Notes: generated by a model not told the origin, from the sequence alone. 64,000 nucleotides of DNA from Mycobacterium sp. (GCA_003987775.1 RXJD01000075.1:42854-106853), one strand, 5' to 3'. Positions 1 to 11,735 are shown, counted from the stretch's first letter. Numbers and translations: made by a program.

Positions 1-812
1 ATTGAACCCGTTGATCAGTTAAGGCCAACCATGCTGACCTAGACAAGCAGTCAGCACCGATCACGCCGAGGCACGATCAAGTTCGTTCTGTCGCTGTGCC
101 TCTCTCAGCAGTTTTGCAGATCACGTGCGCCTGCGTCGCAGTAATCCATATTTGGCATCCCGATGGCTCCGAAGGAGGCAATCACTTCCGGGAACCGCGA
201 ACAAGATTGCCGACAAACCGCCCAACGGTGGCCCGTAAGCGATAGCTGGCTGCTGCGGCGAGACATCTCATCAGCGGCGATATCGCTTGCACCGCAGGCG
301 CTCGCCCCATGGTGTCCACTGCAATAGTTCCGCGCCGCCGATTCGTGGTCCGGAAGGACTGGCATCGATCGTCTTGAATTTATGGCAAATTTCTTTGGAG
401 AAACTTGGGCATATCTTCAACGGTGAGCCGGTGTGGAGGCACTGGCGAGGGGGAAACTGTGCAGCGAATCAGGAGATGGATCAGCCGCTTATTCAGTTGA
501 CGCCGAGGCCATGCGCGCCGGCCTGGGACTTGGATGACAGGTCATGCCGATGACCGTCCTGTCCCGCCCCTGCATGGTGGGGCCCGGGAACCGCGCCTCA
601 CCTGCAACGCGATTGCAGCGACGACGCCACGGAAACCTGAGCCTCGCGGGGGCAACCCGGACGCTGGGTGTTCTCGAATCGCGGCGAAGCGACAGTTCGA
701 TCCACTTATTCATGCGCCCTAATTTCGGATTCTTCATCGAAGCGGTTCCGACACAAATACCTCAAAGCCCTACGGGCCGGCAGTATATCGAGTGTTGCCA
801 ATGGAAAACTTT
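1..812. other. Gene-poor left end, no gene recognised
   Basis: About 800 bp with only short open frames on both strands (all under about 95 codons), none with a recognisable motif, a good ribosome binding site or codon use like the neighbouring genes. The base composition is less GC-rich than in the core genes further right. It lies next to the glycan-modification genes and could hold decayed remnants or the intergenic end of a gene to the left. I see no repeat, tRNA or terminator in it that I would defend. Confidence 0.4.
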
Positions 813-1595
813 CTATAGCGATTGAGCGAACACGGTGTAGCCGAGGCAGTCGTCACCACCTTGGCGCCGCAAGGTGGCCTGACCGACAATTGCGACCATA
901 ACCAGCAGGGGCGCCAGCGCTAAACCAAGCAAACGATGAAGAAATACTAATCGGTCTCCCTGGGGCATGAGAAACGGTAGCATTAGTGCCATTATTTTTG
1001 CAGATGCCACAGATAATTCGTTGCCTCGCGCAACCACCACCACGTTTGTGAAACCATTGCGCTCGAGGAGCATACGGAGCGCTGACGGAGTGAAACGCCA
1101 GTAGTCGTGCGGGATGTAGTGCCAGCGCGCCGAGAAGGGAACAGTGAGTAGCACTTTCCCCCCTTTCCGCAGTACGCGCCGTGCCTCACCAAGGAACGCG
1201 TCGGGATTTGCTACGTGCTCAAGCGTCTCGGTCGCCAGGACAAGGTCGACTGTATGATCAGTTATCGGCCACTCGCTACCTTGGAAGTATATTGTTCCGG
1301 GTATCTCATACCCAAATTGCTCACCAGCGTCTGCAATGTCAATTGCCTGGTATTCCGCGGCTGGATTAATCAAGGGCCGGTATGGCTGAGCGCCGGCACC
1401 GACGTCGAGAATCGTGCCGTCGACCGCCTTCAGAGGTGCTCGAAGATCCCGCCATATCGACGCAGCTTGGAGATCGATCACTCGACGAACTCTGGAGATC
1501 AACTTGCCGCGTGCTGTTGTGGGACTGGCGAACGGTGGAGGAGTCCACCGTTCGTTATCTCTGAAGGCCTCGTTGCGACGGTCGGCGTAACGCAT
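813..1595 (-). CDS. SAM-dependent class I methyltransferase (Methyltransf_11 type)
   Basis: A 260-residue protein. The glycine-rich SAM-binding motif I, LDVGAGAQPY, lies near residues 62-72, followed by an acidic residue after the second strand (AIDIAD) and the post-motif segment LATETLEHV. The fold therefore looks like a class I methyltransferase of the Methyltransf_11 group. The C-terminal part contains a hydrophobic stretch (LLGLALAPLLVMVAIVG) that suggests membrane association. It is divergent from a GtrA-like gene and close to a sugar-nucleotide dehydratase, so methylation of a cell-envelope sugar or glycolipid is plausible. The substrate cannot be read from the sequence. The ATG at the upstream end gives a full-length domain. 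Confidence 0.75.
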   Translation of the reverse strand: MRYADRRNEAFRDNERWTPPPFASPTTARGKLISRVRRVIDLQAASIWRDLRAPLKAVDGTILDVGAGAQPYRPLINPAAEYQAIDIADAGEQFGYEIPGTIYFQGSEWPITDHTVDLVLATETLEHVANPDAFLGEARRVLRKGGKVLLTVPFSARWHYIPHDYWRFTPSALRMLLERNGFTNVVVVARGNELSVASAKIMALMLPFLMPQGDRLVFLHRLLGLALAPLLVMVAIVGQATLRRQGGDDCLGYTVFAQSL

Positions 1596-1750
1596 CGTGC
1601 CCTTTCTTGACAGGGTTGTTGCACTGGTTTTGGCCAGCGGCGTCAGATCCGGCGCCTGCCAACCTCACCGTACCCGCAGACCCTGAGGCAGTGTCACGAA
1701 ATCGACAGCGATTCGTCCAACCGCCGGGATCCAGCCTGTAGCCTTCAAAT

Positions 1751-2281
1751 ATGGTGTCCGGCAGCAGATCGCCGCGCTCGGGAGGGGCAAGGGGCCAAAG
1801 TGACTTGACGCCCCCGTCGCACCGGTTGAGTCCGCTCGCCCGACTCATCCGCGATCAGCGCTCGGCCTTCATGGTTGTCGGTGCCCTGAATACGCTTGCT
1901 GCGTTTGGAATTTTCGTCGTCTGCTCACTGACCCTTGGTCACTATGTCGACCATCGGTTCGGGAAGATTGCCGGGTCCCTCGTGACTGTCGGCGTGTCAC
2001 ATGTTCTAACCGTGCTGTTTGCGTTCGTGATGCATCGGCGATTCGTGTTTCGAGTCCGGGGCCACGTGCTACGCGACCTCGCTCGCTTTGAGAGTGTCTA
2101 CTTGGCCGCTCTCGGCGTCAACGCCGTCGTCCTTCCTGTGCTGGTCGAACTGGGCTTCAATCGCATTGCGGCACAAGCGGTGATCGTTGTCTCCACCATG
2201 ATTCTCAGTTTCTTCGGCCACCGGCACTTCTCGTTTCGGCGCACGACGGTCGACGGACCAGACGAGATTTCGCACACGTAA
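1751..2281 (+). CDS. GtrA family polytopic membrane protein
   Basis: A 176-residue protein with about four hydrophobic helices (near residues 40-60, 70-95, 113-133 and 140-160). A charged N-terminus and the pattern RFVFRVRG...FSFRR after the second and fourth helices are typical of GtrA-like proteins. Family members are thought to flip polyprenyl-linked sugars across the membrane or to assist partner glycosyltransferases; in mycobacteria and corynebacteria some take part in arabinogalactan or glycolipid decoration. It is divergent from the methyltransferase and upstream of a CDP-sugar dehydratase on the same strand. An ATG is used here, with a GTG as the next codon. The family call is firm, the role is inferred. 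Confidence 0.75.
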   Translation: MVSGSRSPRSGGARGQSDLTPPSHRLSPLARLIRDQRSAFMVVGALNTLAAFGIFVVCSLTLGHYVDHRFGKIAGSLVTVGVSHVLTVLFAFVMHRRFVFRVRGHVLRDLARFESVYLAALGVNAVVLPVLVELGFNRIAAQAVIVVSTMILSFFGHRHFSFRRTTVDGPDEISHT

Positions 2282-2519
2282 GATTCTTGCCGCCAATGCC
2301 AATCGAATCAGTCTGCGCGACAGTTTCATCCAGTATCGCGCACAACGAAAGGGACCCATCCACAGTGCGCAGACTGAAGACTGCTCGGAGACACGGCCAC
2401 CAGCCGTTTGCACGTCGCAGCAGAGCGTGTTCTCCTCCGGCACCACCTTATTTCACCGCATACATCATTTCCAACGATGACGAGGCGAGCCGGCTCAGCG
2501 GCGAGGCGACACCGTAAAT

Positions 2520-3542
2520 ATGCATTACCTCATTACCGGGCACTCAGGCTTCAAAGGACCATGGCTTATATTGATGCTGCTCAACCGCGGCCATCAAGTG
2601 TCAGGATTATCGCTCCAGCCGCCTCGTGGGGGGCTTTTCGAACGAGCCGGTCTGGACGAGCGCTTAATCTTCGACTATAGGGTCGATGTTCGCGATCCAA
2701 CAGCCACACTGGACGCGATACAGGCGGTGGCGCCAGATGTCGTGCTACATATGGCCGCGCAGTCGTTGGTCCGCGAGTCATATCGCGAACCGCGCTTTAC
2801 CTATGAAACCAATGCACTGGGCACGCTGAACCTGCTCGAAGCGGTTTCGGCAACAGAGTCCGTGCGCGCACATGTGGTAATCACAACCGACAAGGTCTAC
2901 CGCAATATCGATAAACGAGCCGGATACGTCGAGACTGACCCCCTTGGCGGCGACGATCCCTACAGTGCCTCAAAGGCGATGGCCGACTTGCTGACTCAAT
3001 CATGGGTCCGTAGCTTCGCTGGGTGCCCGACTGCCATTGCTCGCGGTGGCAACGTCATCGGCGGTGGCGACATCAGCCACGACCGCCTGCTGCCAGATCT
3101 AGTTCGCGCGTTCTCGAGTGAAAAACCGCCTCAATTGCGGTTTCCGCGCGCGGTACGACCATGGCAACACGTCCTTGACTGTCTGAACGGCTATCTAACC
3201 ATCGCAGATGCGCTGCTTGCCGGTACAGGACGTGGCCAGTGGAACATCGGGCCCGGCCCGGAGAGCTTTATTGAAGTCGGTGAGGTCGCCACGCTGGCCG
3301 CCGACTTGTGGGGTGGGGGCGCCCATTGGGAATACCAACCCGGCGATCATCCCCACGAGGCCAACCTGCTGGCGCTTGACGCCACAAAGGCTCAACGAGA
3401 ACTCGGCTGGTACAACAAGCTCGGTTTCCGGGACGCGGTGACCTGGACAATCGATTGGGAACGGCGAGTACATGACGGTGCCGACCCACTTACGTCGACA
3501 CAAAAGCAGATTGAGGCTTTCGAGAGCCTCCAACAGCAATAG
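2520..3542 (+). CDS. rfbG: CDP-glucose 4,6-dehydratase-like NAD-dependent sugar epimerase/dehydratase
   Basis: A 340-residue extended short-chain dehydrogenase. The N-terminal nucleotide motif is GHSGFKG (residues 7-13); the FKG form is characteristic of the CDP-glucose 4,6-dehydratase branch rather than of dTDP-glucose dehydratases. Further signatures are TTDKVY (122-127), LGGDDPYSASK with catalytic Tyr148 and Lys152, and a C-terminal region with a PGPE segment. The expected reaction is CDP-glucose to CDP-4-keto-6-deoxyglucose, the first step toward 3,6-dideoxy or branched sugars. No downstream CDP-sugar enzyme (RfbH, RfbF) is inside the window, so either the pathway is completed to the left or elsewhere, or the enzyme uses another nucleotide sugar. 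The symbol is by family resemblance only. Confidence 0.72.
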   Translation: MHYLITGHSGFKGPWLILMLLNRGHQVSGLSLQPPRGGLFERAGLDERLIFDYRVDVRDPTATLDAIQAVAPDVVLHMAAQSLVRESYREPRFTYETNALGTLNLLEAVSATESVRAHVVITTDKVYRNIDKRAGYVETDPLGGDDPYSASKAMADLLTQSWVRSFAGCPTAIARGGNVIGGGDISHDRLLPDLVRAFSSEKPPQLRFPRAVRPWQHVLDCLNGYLTIADALLAGTGRGQWNIGPGPESFIEVGEVATLAADLWGGGAHWEYQPGDHPHEANLLALDATKAQRELGWYNKLGFRDAVTWTIDWERRVHDGADPLTSTQKQIEAFESLQQQ

Positions 3543-3596
3543 CGATCTGGACGTCCATCTCGCCGATGACACAACAGAGGCCCACTGGCGCAGCGA

Positions 3597-5231
3597 TTAC
3601 TCGCGTCTGCCAGTACGACAAGCGTCCGCTTGCCAGCTTCGTGCCGCCCCGATCGCAAAGAACAGACCGATCCCTCCTGCCAGAAATATAGGGCCCGCCG
3701 CGAGTGTGAAACGGAATGCCGTAGCGGTGGGGCTGGCTAGCTTGCCCTTCAGCAGCATCCGACGTCGCGCTTCTCCATTGTTGGCATCCGCGGGCCGAAG
3801 TTCCGGAGGCAGGATGGCCCTGACATCCGGATCTTTCAGAACCCGAGCCTGACCCCTCGGATCCGGAAGCATGAGTGAAACCCCGTGAATAGGGTTGCCC
3901 CGCTCCTTCAGCCGGTCCAGTTGTCCGGTGGCCAGATAGGCACGGACGTCAGCTACTTGTTGACTTGCCGCTTTGCTCCAATAGTTGGACGCCAGCACAG
4001 ACACGCAACCCGCAATCGCAATCACGGTCGCGACACAGAAAAGCCAAGTCGCAGGCCCGGGCACCGAGCGCCTGTGCAAACCTGCAGCACGCGCGGCATC
4101 CGAGAGCGCGAACACCGCCACAAGAGCCAGCGGATAGCAAAGCAGCACGACGTCCATGTACCGGGGGGCCACCAGTCTTCCACGACCGTAGGCGATCAAG
4201 ACGAGCTGGATGGCGATCCAGCTAAAGATCCAGATCATCAGCCACACCTGGTCGGTGAAGTCCGGGCGCTTCGCGAGGGCCTGTTTGCTGAAGAGAACAA
4301 TCGGGATCGACGCCGCGATAGTCAGCGCGGCAAAGATGCCGAGACCTTGAACGAAGGTCCACAGCGTGGACTTCGGCGTTGCCCCTTGGGCTTCCCATAA
4401 CGTAAGCGCAGCGGTACTTAGCCCCAAGACCACCACACCGATGACTTCTCGGCCGCAGCGTTTCCTAGCGTTGGTTGCCAGCTGCCAGCTTAGGAGGAGT
4501 GCGGCACCGGCAAGGGCAGCAATTCCGGTCGCGTAGGAAAAGTAGCTGAGCACCGCAGCAGCCGATCCACCGAACCAGCTCATAGAAAATGGGCGCGCGG
4601 TGCTGAAAGCGACCAGTGACGCCAAGCCGAGGAGCAATGAGAAGTAGACCTGGGACTGAAATCCCCACAGGGTGTTCTCGAAGTCGATCGGCAATCCAAA
4701 CATGAATGCGACGAAACACGCCATGAGTAGCCGGCGCTGAGGCGACATCATGGGCAGCAGTAGCGCAGCGAGCCACGTGATCAGCGCAGTGAACACGGCG
4801 GCGTTTATGACCATCTCCAGCCGCGTATTCCACTCGCCTGCCAGCTCGAGGTGTACCAGAGCCAGCAGACGGGTGACGAAGATACGGTGCTCGTTGTGCG
4901 CAGTTAGGAGGTCGGCAAAAGTCAAGACACCCTTCAAGTGCGGTGAATATACGACCGCTGCCTCCGCGTCCCACTGGTCAAGCACCGGAACCGGCGAACC
5001 GAAGGCTGAAATGATGATCAGTCTCGAACCCAGCACCGTGCATGCGATCGCAGCCAGGAGACCCTTTGTGTTGTGACACCGAACCGGCGCGACTGGTGGT
5101 GGGGTTTCCGACAACTCTTGGAGCCGCTCGGCGTTCTCCGCGTGATAGGGCTTCCGAGGCTCTCCGCGCTCATCAACTTCGCCATCCTGCAATAGGTCAG
5201 TGCGCTCACCCATCCTGCTATCCCCCGTCAT
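3597..5231 (-). CDS. Large polytopic membrane protein, possibly GT-C-like
   Basis: A 544-residue protein. A hydrophilic N-terminal stretch of about 55 residues is followed by roughly ten to eleven hydrophobic helices up to about residue 400, a soluble region with Pro and Arg (about 410-500), and a last hydrophobic helix near the C-terminus. After the first helix comes DQWDAEA and then LLTAHNEHRI, an acidic and His-rich first loop reminiscent of membrane glycosyltransferases of the GT-C fold, but no diagnostic motif is certain. It resembles uncharacterised membrane proteins that sit in mycobacterial lipooligosaccharide-type clusters. Its convergent position to the CDP-sugar dehydratase supports a glycan role. 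The function is unknown. Confidence 0.65.
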   Translation of the reverse strand: MTGDSRMGERTDLLQDGEVDERGEPRKPYHAENAERLQELSETPPPVAPVRCHNTKGLLAAIACTVLGSRLIIISAFGSPVPVLDQWDAEAAVVYSPHLKGVLTFADLLTAHNEHRIFVTRLLALVHLELAGEWNTRLEMVINAAVFTALITWLAALLLPMMSPQRRLLMACFVAFMFGLPIDFENTLWGFQSQVYFSLLLGLASLVAFSTARPFSMSWFGGSAAAVLSYFSYATGIAALAGAALLLSWQLATNARKRCGREVIGVVVLGLSTAALTLWEAQGATPKSTLWTFVQGLGIFAALTIAASIPIVLFSKQALAKRPDFTDQVWLMIWIFSWIAIQLVLIAYGRGRLVAPRYMDVVLLCYPLALVAVFALSDAARAAGLHRRSVPGPATWLFCVATVIAIAGCVSVLASNYWSKAASQQVADVRAYLATGQLDRLKERGNPIHGVSLMLPDPRGQARVLKDPDVRAILPPELRPADANNGEARRRMLLKGKLASPTATAFRFTLAAGPIFLAGGIGLFFAIGAARSWQADACRTGRRE

Positions 5232-5475
5232 TCGAAGGCAATCAGCCGATCGCCTTCAATCCCCGAGGTAGGGGTATACCCCTCCGCGCCGCCGCCACAC
5301 GTCCATGCCGCCGAGCCGGTCTCCGCGAGTAGTGCATGAAACTCGGCCCCGGCCTACCCACCAAGACGGACTCTTTGAGGCGATCCTTGCGACGTCCTGC
5401 GGATAGAGCGGCGTGTCACGGACACCCAATTCAGTGGCTCGATACAGTCACAGGCAACGGAGCTGAAGGGACGCT

Positions 5476-5694
5476 ATGAGCAACCACACCTACCGCGTCA
5501 TCGAGATCGTCGGCACTTCACCCGACGGCGTCGACGCAGCCATTCAGAGCGGTCTCACCCGAGCGAAACAGACCATGCGCAACCTGGACTGGTTCGAGGT
5601 GGAGTCCGTCCGTGGCCACCTGGTAGACGGGGAGGTCGCGCACTACCAGGTGACCATGAAAGTCGGCTTCCGGCTAGAAGATTCGTCGTCTTAG
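5476..5694 (+). CDS. Dodecin (flavin/CoA-binding dodecameric protein)
   Basis: A 72-residue protein that matches the dodecin family over its whole length: a first strand YRVIEIVGTS, the helix DAAIQSGLTRAKQTM, the strand WFEVESVRGHLVDG and the last strand VAHYQVTMKVGFRLED. The Trp-Phe-Glu-Val segment carries the tryptophan that stacks on flavin in characterised dodecins. These proteins form hollow 12-mers that store FMN or coenzyme A. From remembered gene order it corresponds to Rv1498A near lipL in M. tuberculosis. The start is an ATG after a purine-rich stretch (GGAGCTGAAGGG). It stands alone on the plus strand between two minus-strand membrane proteins. Confidence 0.95.
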   Translation: MSNHTYRVIEIVGTSPDGVDAAIQSGLTRAKQTMRNLDWFEVESVRGHLVDGEVAHYQVTMKVGFRLEDSSS

Positions 5695-5714
5695 CGAACG
5701 CTAACCCAGGCGGG

Positions 5715-6833
5715 TCAGCTTGTTTCGGTCTGCTTAACCTGATCGCCTCTAGATCCAACAGACCATTTGCGGAGTAGACGCGACTTCATCGACATAGCCG
5801 GCTTCTCGACCAAGGTCCAGCTCAGCGCCGCAGTCGGCAGCGTCACGACGGTGGCAATGACCGCGAACAGCAACGGATGAAGCTGGCGCAATCCACCGAG
5901 CACCAACAACTGCTGGAGTGGAAACGCGTAGATGTACACGCCGTACGACAGATCGGTAGTGAGCCTGAAGCGCTCATCGCGAACAAGAGCACCAGCAACG
6001 ATGACGGCATACGCCACGGGAAACGCCGCGACGAGTCGGTAATCCGGCAGCCAAGCGGCGGCGACGGCAATCGCCGCACTAGCTGCGACCAGCGACCATC
6101 GAGCGGGAATCACGTGCTGCCACTGGTGGATCAGTGCGCCGGTCAAGAACATCAGGACCAGGCGCGCGGACTCCATCCCCGCTAGCGGCCATTGCAGGAT
6201 TGTCGAAAGCAGCAGCGACGACCAGGCCAGGGCCGTCATCAGCGGTAGGAACCAGCGGCGACCGAGCAATCCCGCCACGCCAAAAGCGGCGACGCCGATG
6301 TAGCAGAACAACTCGTACCCAAGCGTCCACAGGGAGCCGTTCCACACTCCCGCCCACGGCACACTTGTGGGGGTACCGCCAACGTCGAATTGCACCATCA
6401 AGACCGCGGCATTTCGTACGACATATTCGATCGGAGCGCTGGACAGCAGCAACTTCGTGGCCGAGCCCCCTTGCATGGCCACCCCAATTGGCGCGATCAC
6501 GAACGCCGTAATCAGCATGCAGACGTAAAACCCAGGCAAGATGCGGAGCCCACGCGCCACGGAGTAGTCGCGCAGCCGGGGATGGCGGAGCCAACTCGAG
6601 GTAATCAGATAACCAGAGATCGCGAAAAACCCATCAACCCCTATCGATCCCGCGAATTGTTGGATCGCCGCCGAGGGCATGAAGTGGCCCGTAAGCGGAA
6701 ACGAGTGCCACACAATCACTGAGATGGCCAGCGCCAGCCGAAACGCATTCAGCGCGTTTCTCCGGGGATCGAAAGCCTGCGCGAGCTTCATCAATCTCAA
6801 TCTGTCGTCCGTCGTACGAAGCCCCCAGGGCAT
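5715..6833 (-). CDS. Acyltransferase 3 family membrane protein (OafA-like)
   Basis: A 372-residue integral membrane protein with about ten helices. The N-terminal pattern NAFRLALAISVIVWHSFP carries the conserved His of the acyltransferase 3 family, followed by the family segment VDGFFAISGYLI and an Arg-rich loop. Such proteins O-acylate sugars of envelope glycans or antibiotics from a cytoplasmic acyl donor. The neighbouring sugar-modifying genes suggest that it acylates a glycolipid or polysaccharide here. An internal ATG at 6791 would remove 14 residues and is equally plausible, because neither start has a clear ribosome binding site. The substrate is unknown. Confidence 0.82.
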   Translation of the reverse strand: MPWGLRTTDDRLRLMKLAQAFDPRRNALNAFRLALAISVIVWHSFPLTGHFMPSAAIQQFAGSIGVDGFFAISGYLITSSWLRHPRLRDYSVARGLRILPGFYVCMLITAFVIAPIGVAMQGGSATKLLLSSAPIEYVVRNAAVLMVQFDVGGTPTSVPWAGVWNGSLWTLGYELFCYIGVAAFGVAGLLGRRWFLPLMTALAWSSLLLSTILQWPLAGMESARLVLMFLTGALIHQWQHVIPARWSLVAASAAIAVAAAWLPDYRLVAAFPVAYAVIVAGALVRDERFRLTTDLSYGVYIYAFPLQQLLVLGGLRQLHPLLFAVIATVVTLPTAALSWTLVEKPAMSMKSRLLRKWSVGSRGDQVKQTETS

Positions 6834-6966
6834 AGTGCCCTATTTGGACAGCTCGCTTGTGTGGATTGACGAACTGAGCCGCGCAACTCTGGCTCTACTC
6901 AGATCCCATCGGCGAATTGCGCTGGTCACACAGCGCGCGCCCGTCGGCGCTGAAGCGGTTGATTGC

Positions 6967-8253
6967 TCAGCCGGCGACCTGACCCGGCTCCGTGTAGGGC
7001 GCACCCAGCCCGTGCACCGGCCGGTAGCCGCGCTTGCGCGCTCTGCCGGCGGCCTGCCGGATCATCTTGTACAGCGCGAGGAACGCGGCGTGGTCGGTGG
7101 CGACGAACGGCGTCAACAACCGGTTGTGCACGACGGAGAACGCGACCCCGGTCTCCGGGTCGTTCCATCCCACCGAGCCGCCCAGACCCACGTGACCGAA
7201 TCCGGGCATCACGTTGCCGATCGGCAGGCTGTGGTAGCCGAGGTGGAAGGCCATCGGCACGAAGATGTTGCGGTCGCGCTGGACGACCTTCTCCCCCGTC
7301 AGGCCGGCCACCAGCCGCCGCGACAGGAACCGGGTGCCGTCGACCTCTCCGCCGTTGGCGATAGCGCCGTACATCCGCGCCAGCGCGCGGGCCGTCACCA
7401 CCCCGTTGGCCGCGGGGATCTCGGCGTCCAGCATCGCCATGTTGCCCTGCACCGCCGCGATGACGCCGGGGAAGTACATGGACCGGTATCCGCCGGAGAA
7501 TGAGTTGGCCACCCGCTGCACCGCACAGGTCAGAAGCCGGTTGGCCGCCATGTCCTGCGGCATGATGATCTCGGCCGCGCGGGTGGGCGAGCCGGCGGGT
7601 GGGCGGCCCAGGTGGAAACCATCGGTGCCCAGCGGCTCGGCCAGTTCCTCCCGGAACAGAACGCGCATGTCCTTGCCGGTGACCGCCCGGGCCAGCCCGG
7701 ACATCAGCCAGCCGAAGGTCAGCGCGTGGTAGGCCGGCTTGCCCAGCAGCCGTCCCGGTGACGCCGCGGCCAGTCGCTCCTCCATCAGCACGTGATCCAG
7801 CAGCTCTTCCTGGGTGGCCCCGCGCAGCCCCGACAGGCCGGCGGTGTGCTTCATGACGTCGCGCACCGTCATCTTGGCTTTGCCGTTGGCCCCGAATGAG
7901 TGCCAGTACTCGGCGACCGGTGCGTCGTAGTCGATCAGCCCGCGGTCAGCCAGCCGGTGAATCACCGTGGCGGCCATGCCTTTGGTGGCCGAAAAGACCA
8001 TCGGGGCGGAGTCCGCCGACCACGGCACCTTGCCGTCGCGGTCGGCCCAGCCCTTCCACACGTCGACGACGGGCTGCCCGTCGAGATAGACCGCCAGTGC
8101 CCCGCCGCCGAAGCGATGACCAGGGAACATGGTGGAGAATGCACGAACGACGCAACCAAAGTGGGAGTCCGCGGCACCGAACACACCATGCCCTGCGTCA
8201 GGGGCATCGTGAGAAGGAACAGCGCGGCGATCGACTCCGATGTCTACCGTCAC
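6967..8253 (-). CDS. lipL: Serine hydrolase of the beta-lactamase/esterase family, LipL
   Basis: A 428-residue class C beta-lactamase-like hydrolase. The nucleophile motif SATK has Ser88 and Lys91, the same positions reported for M. tuberculosis LipL (about 429 residues). A Tyr-containing segment (PAYHALTFG) and the late GHVGLGGS loop complete the active-site architecture. LipL acts as an esterase/lipase that cleaves short-chain esters, probably at the cell surface. It lies 63 bp downstream of meaB on the same strand, the order known for Rv1496-Rv1497, so co-transcription with the methylmalonyl-CoA mutase genes is possible. I kept the first ATG because it reproduces the expected residue numbering. 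Confidence 0.9.
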   Translation of the reverse strand: MTVDIGVDRRAVPSHDAPDAGHGVFGAADSHFGCVVRAFSTMFPGHRFGGGALAVYLDGQPVVDVWKGWADRDGKVPWSADSAPMVFSATKGMAATVIHRLADRGLIDYDAPVAEYWHSFGANGKAKMTVRDVMKHTAGLSGLRGATQEELLDHVLMEERLAAASPGRLLGKPAYHALTFGWLMSGLARAVTGKDMRVLFREELAEPLGTDGFHLGRPPAGSPTRAAEIIMPQDMAANRLLTCAVQRVANSFSGGYRSMYFPGVIAAVQGNMAMLDAEIPAANGVVTARALARMYGAIANGGEVDGTRFLSRRLVAGLTGEKVVQRDRNIFVPMAFHLGYHSLPIGNVMPGFGHVGLGGSVGWNDPETGVAFSVVHNRLLTPFVATDHAAFLALYKMIRQAAGRARKRGYRPVHGLGAPYTEPGQVAG

Positions 8254-8316
8254 GGCTTTGAATTTACTTCGCTTTCGTAGAGTCCATGGGCGAACCCGGA
8301 CAAATTTACCGATCCG

Positions 8317-9291
8317 TTAGGTGGTTGCGACCTCAAGTATTTGCTGGGCGGCTAAGGCCGGGGTGAGCTCGCCGTCGCGCACCTGCCGTTCGACGTCCCG
8401 GCGGATCTTGCGCACCTCGGGGTTGGACATCACCTTGTCCAGCACCGTGTCGCGCACCATCTGCCAGGTCCAGTCGACCTGCTGCTCGCGCCGCCGCGCC
8501 TCGAACTGGCCGGCCCCGGTGAGCACTTCGCGATGCTTCTGAATGGTGTCCCACAGCTCAGCCAAGCCGGTACCCTCGACCGCGCTCATGGTGAGAACCG
8601 GTGGCCGCCATAGCGATTCGCGCGGATGGATCAGTCTCATCGCGCCGGCGAGTTCCCGGGCCGCCATCCGCGCGTCCTTGAGATGCTCGCCGTCGGCCTT
8701 GTTCACCACCACGATGTCGGCGAGCTCCAGCACACCTTTCTTGATGCCCTGCAACTGATCCCCGGCGCGCGCCAGGGTCAGCAGCACGAACGTGTCGACC
8801 ATGTTGGCCACCGCCACCTCGGACTGCCCGACACCGACGGTCTCGATCAGGATCACGTCAAAACCGGCCGCTTCCAACAGCACAACGGTCTCCCTGGTGG
8901 CCTTTGCTACCCCACCGAGGGTGCCCGACGTCGGAGACGGCCGGATGTAGGCGTCGGGGTGCGTCGCCAGACGCGCCATCCGGGTCTTGTCACCCAGAAT
9001 GGAGCCCCCGGTGCGCGTCGAGGAGGGGTCGACGGCCAGCACCGCGACCTTGTGGCCCTGCTCGATCAGGTGCATGCCCAAGGCTTCGATGGTGGTGGAC
9101 TTGCCCACCCCCGGCACCCCGGTGATGCCCACCCGGTGCGCGTTGCCGGCGTCCGGGAGCAGGGCCAGCAGCAGTTGCTGGGACCGTTCGCGATGATCGG
9201 CGCGGGTGGATTCGAGCATGGTGATGGCCCGGGGCAGCGCCGCGCGGTCGCCCGAGCGGATAGCATCGGCGAGCTCTTCGACGGATGTCAT
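8317..9291 (-). CDS. meaB: MeaB/ArgK GTPase, chaperone of methylmalonyl-CoA mutase
   Basis: A 324-residue SIMIBI-class G protein. The Walker A motif GVPGVGKS lies at residues 58-65, the switch segment DVILIETVGVGQSE follows near 150, and the base-recognition NKAD comes near 200. MeaB-type proteins protect and reload the adenosylcobalamin-dependent mutase with GTP hydrolysis. The gene lies 158 bp after mutB on the same strand, and the C-terminal helical region matches the dimerisation part of the family. In M. tuberculosis the corresponding gene is Rv1496, long annotated as an ArgK kinase; the GTPase role is the better supported reading. Confidence 0.95.
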   Translation of the reverse strand: MTSVEELADAIRSGDRAALPRAITMLESTRADHRERSQQLLLALLPDAGNAHRVGITGVPGVGKSTTIEALGMHLIEQGHKVAVLAVDPSSTRTGGSILGDKTRMARLATHPDAYIRPSPTSGTLGGVAKATRETVVLLEAAGFDVILIETVGVGQSEVAVANMVDTFVLLTLARAGDQLQGIKKGVLELADIVVVNKADGEHLKDARMAARELAGAMRLIHPRESLWRPPVLTMSAVEGTGLAELWDTIQKHREVLTGAGQFEARRREQQVDWTWQMVRDTVLDKVMSNPEVRKIRRDVERQVRDGELTPALAAQQILEVATT

Positions 9292-9315
9292 CTACGCCGC
9301 CTGCCGCGCGGTGGC

Positions 9316-9363
9316 CGCGACACTTAACCTGCGCACCCGACACGCCGCGCGAAGCGTGCGTCG
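9316..9363 (+). repeat. 48-bp dispersed repeat, copy A (between mutB and meaB)
   Basis: This is one of four ungapped 48-bp sequences in the window (others at 33842, 56870 and 57830). The shared blocks are CGCGACACT at repeat positions 1-9, a CGACRCGC core near positions 23-30 and GTGCG at 41-45. This copy is the most diverged: its tenth base is T and the second block reads CCCGACACGC. It lies in the mutB-meaB spacer. Confidence 0.6.
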
Positions 9364-9449
9364 TTGCACTCTCGGCGAGAACTCAACGTCGCGCGCGCGA
9401 GTACGGCGTGGCTCCTGAGACAGGCGTGAAAGTTGTGGCATTCCGCACA

Positions 9450-11735
<2,286 letters not shown>

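Noticed and set aside
361-480. Possible protein remnant near the left end
   Set aside because: A short stretch in one frame looks protein-like, but the frame has a stop just upstream and no similarity that I can name.
9292-9449. Remnant of mazEF4
   Set aside because: The 158-bp spacer holds no recognisable toxin or antitoxin fragment on either strand.
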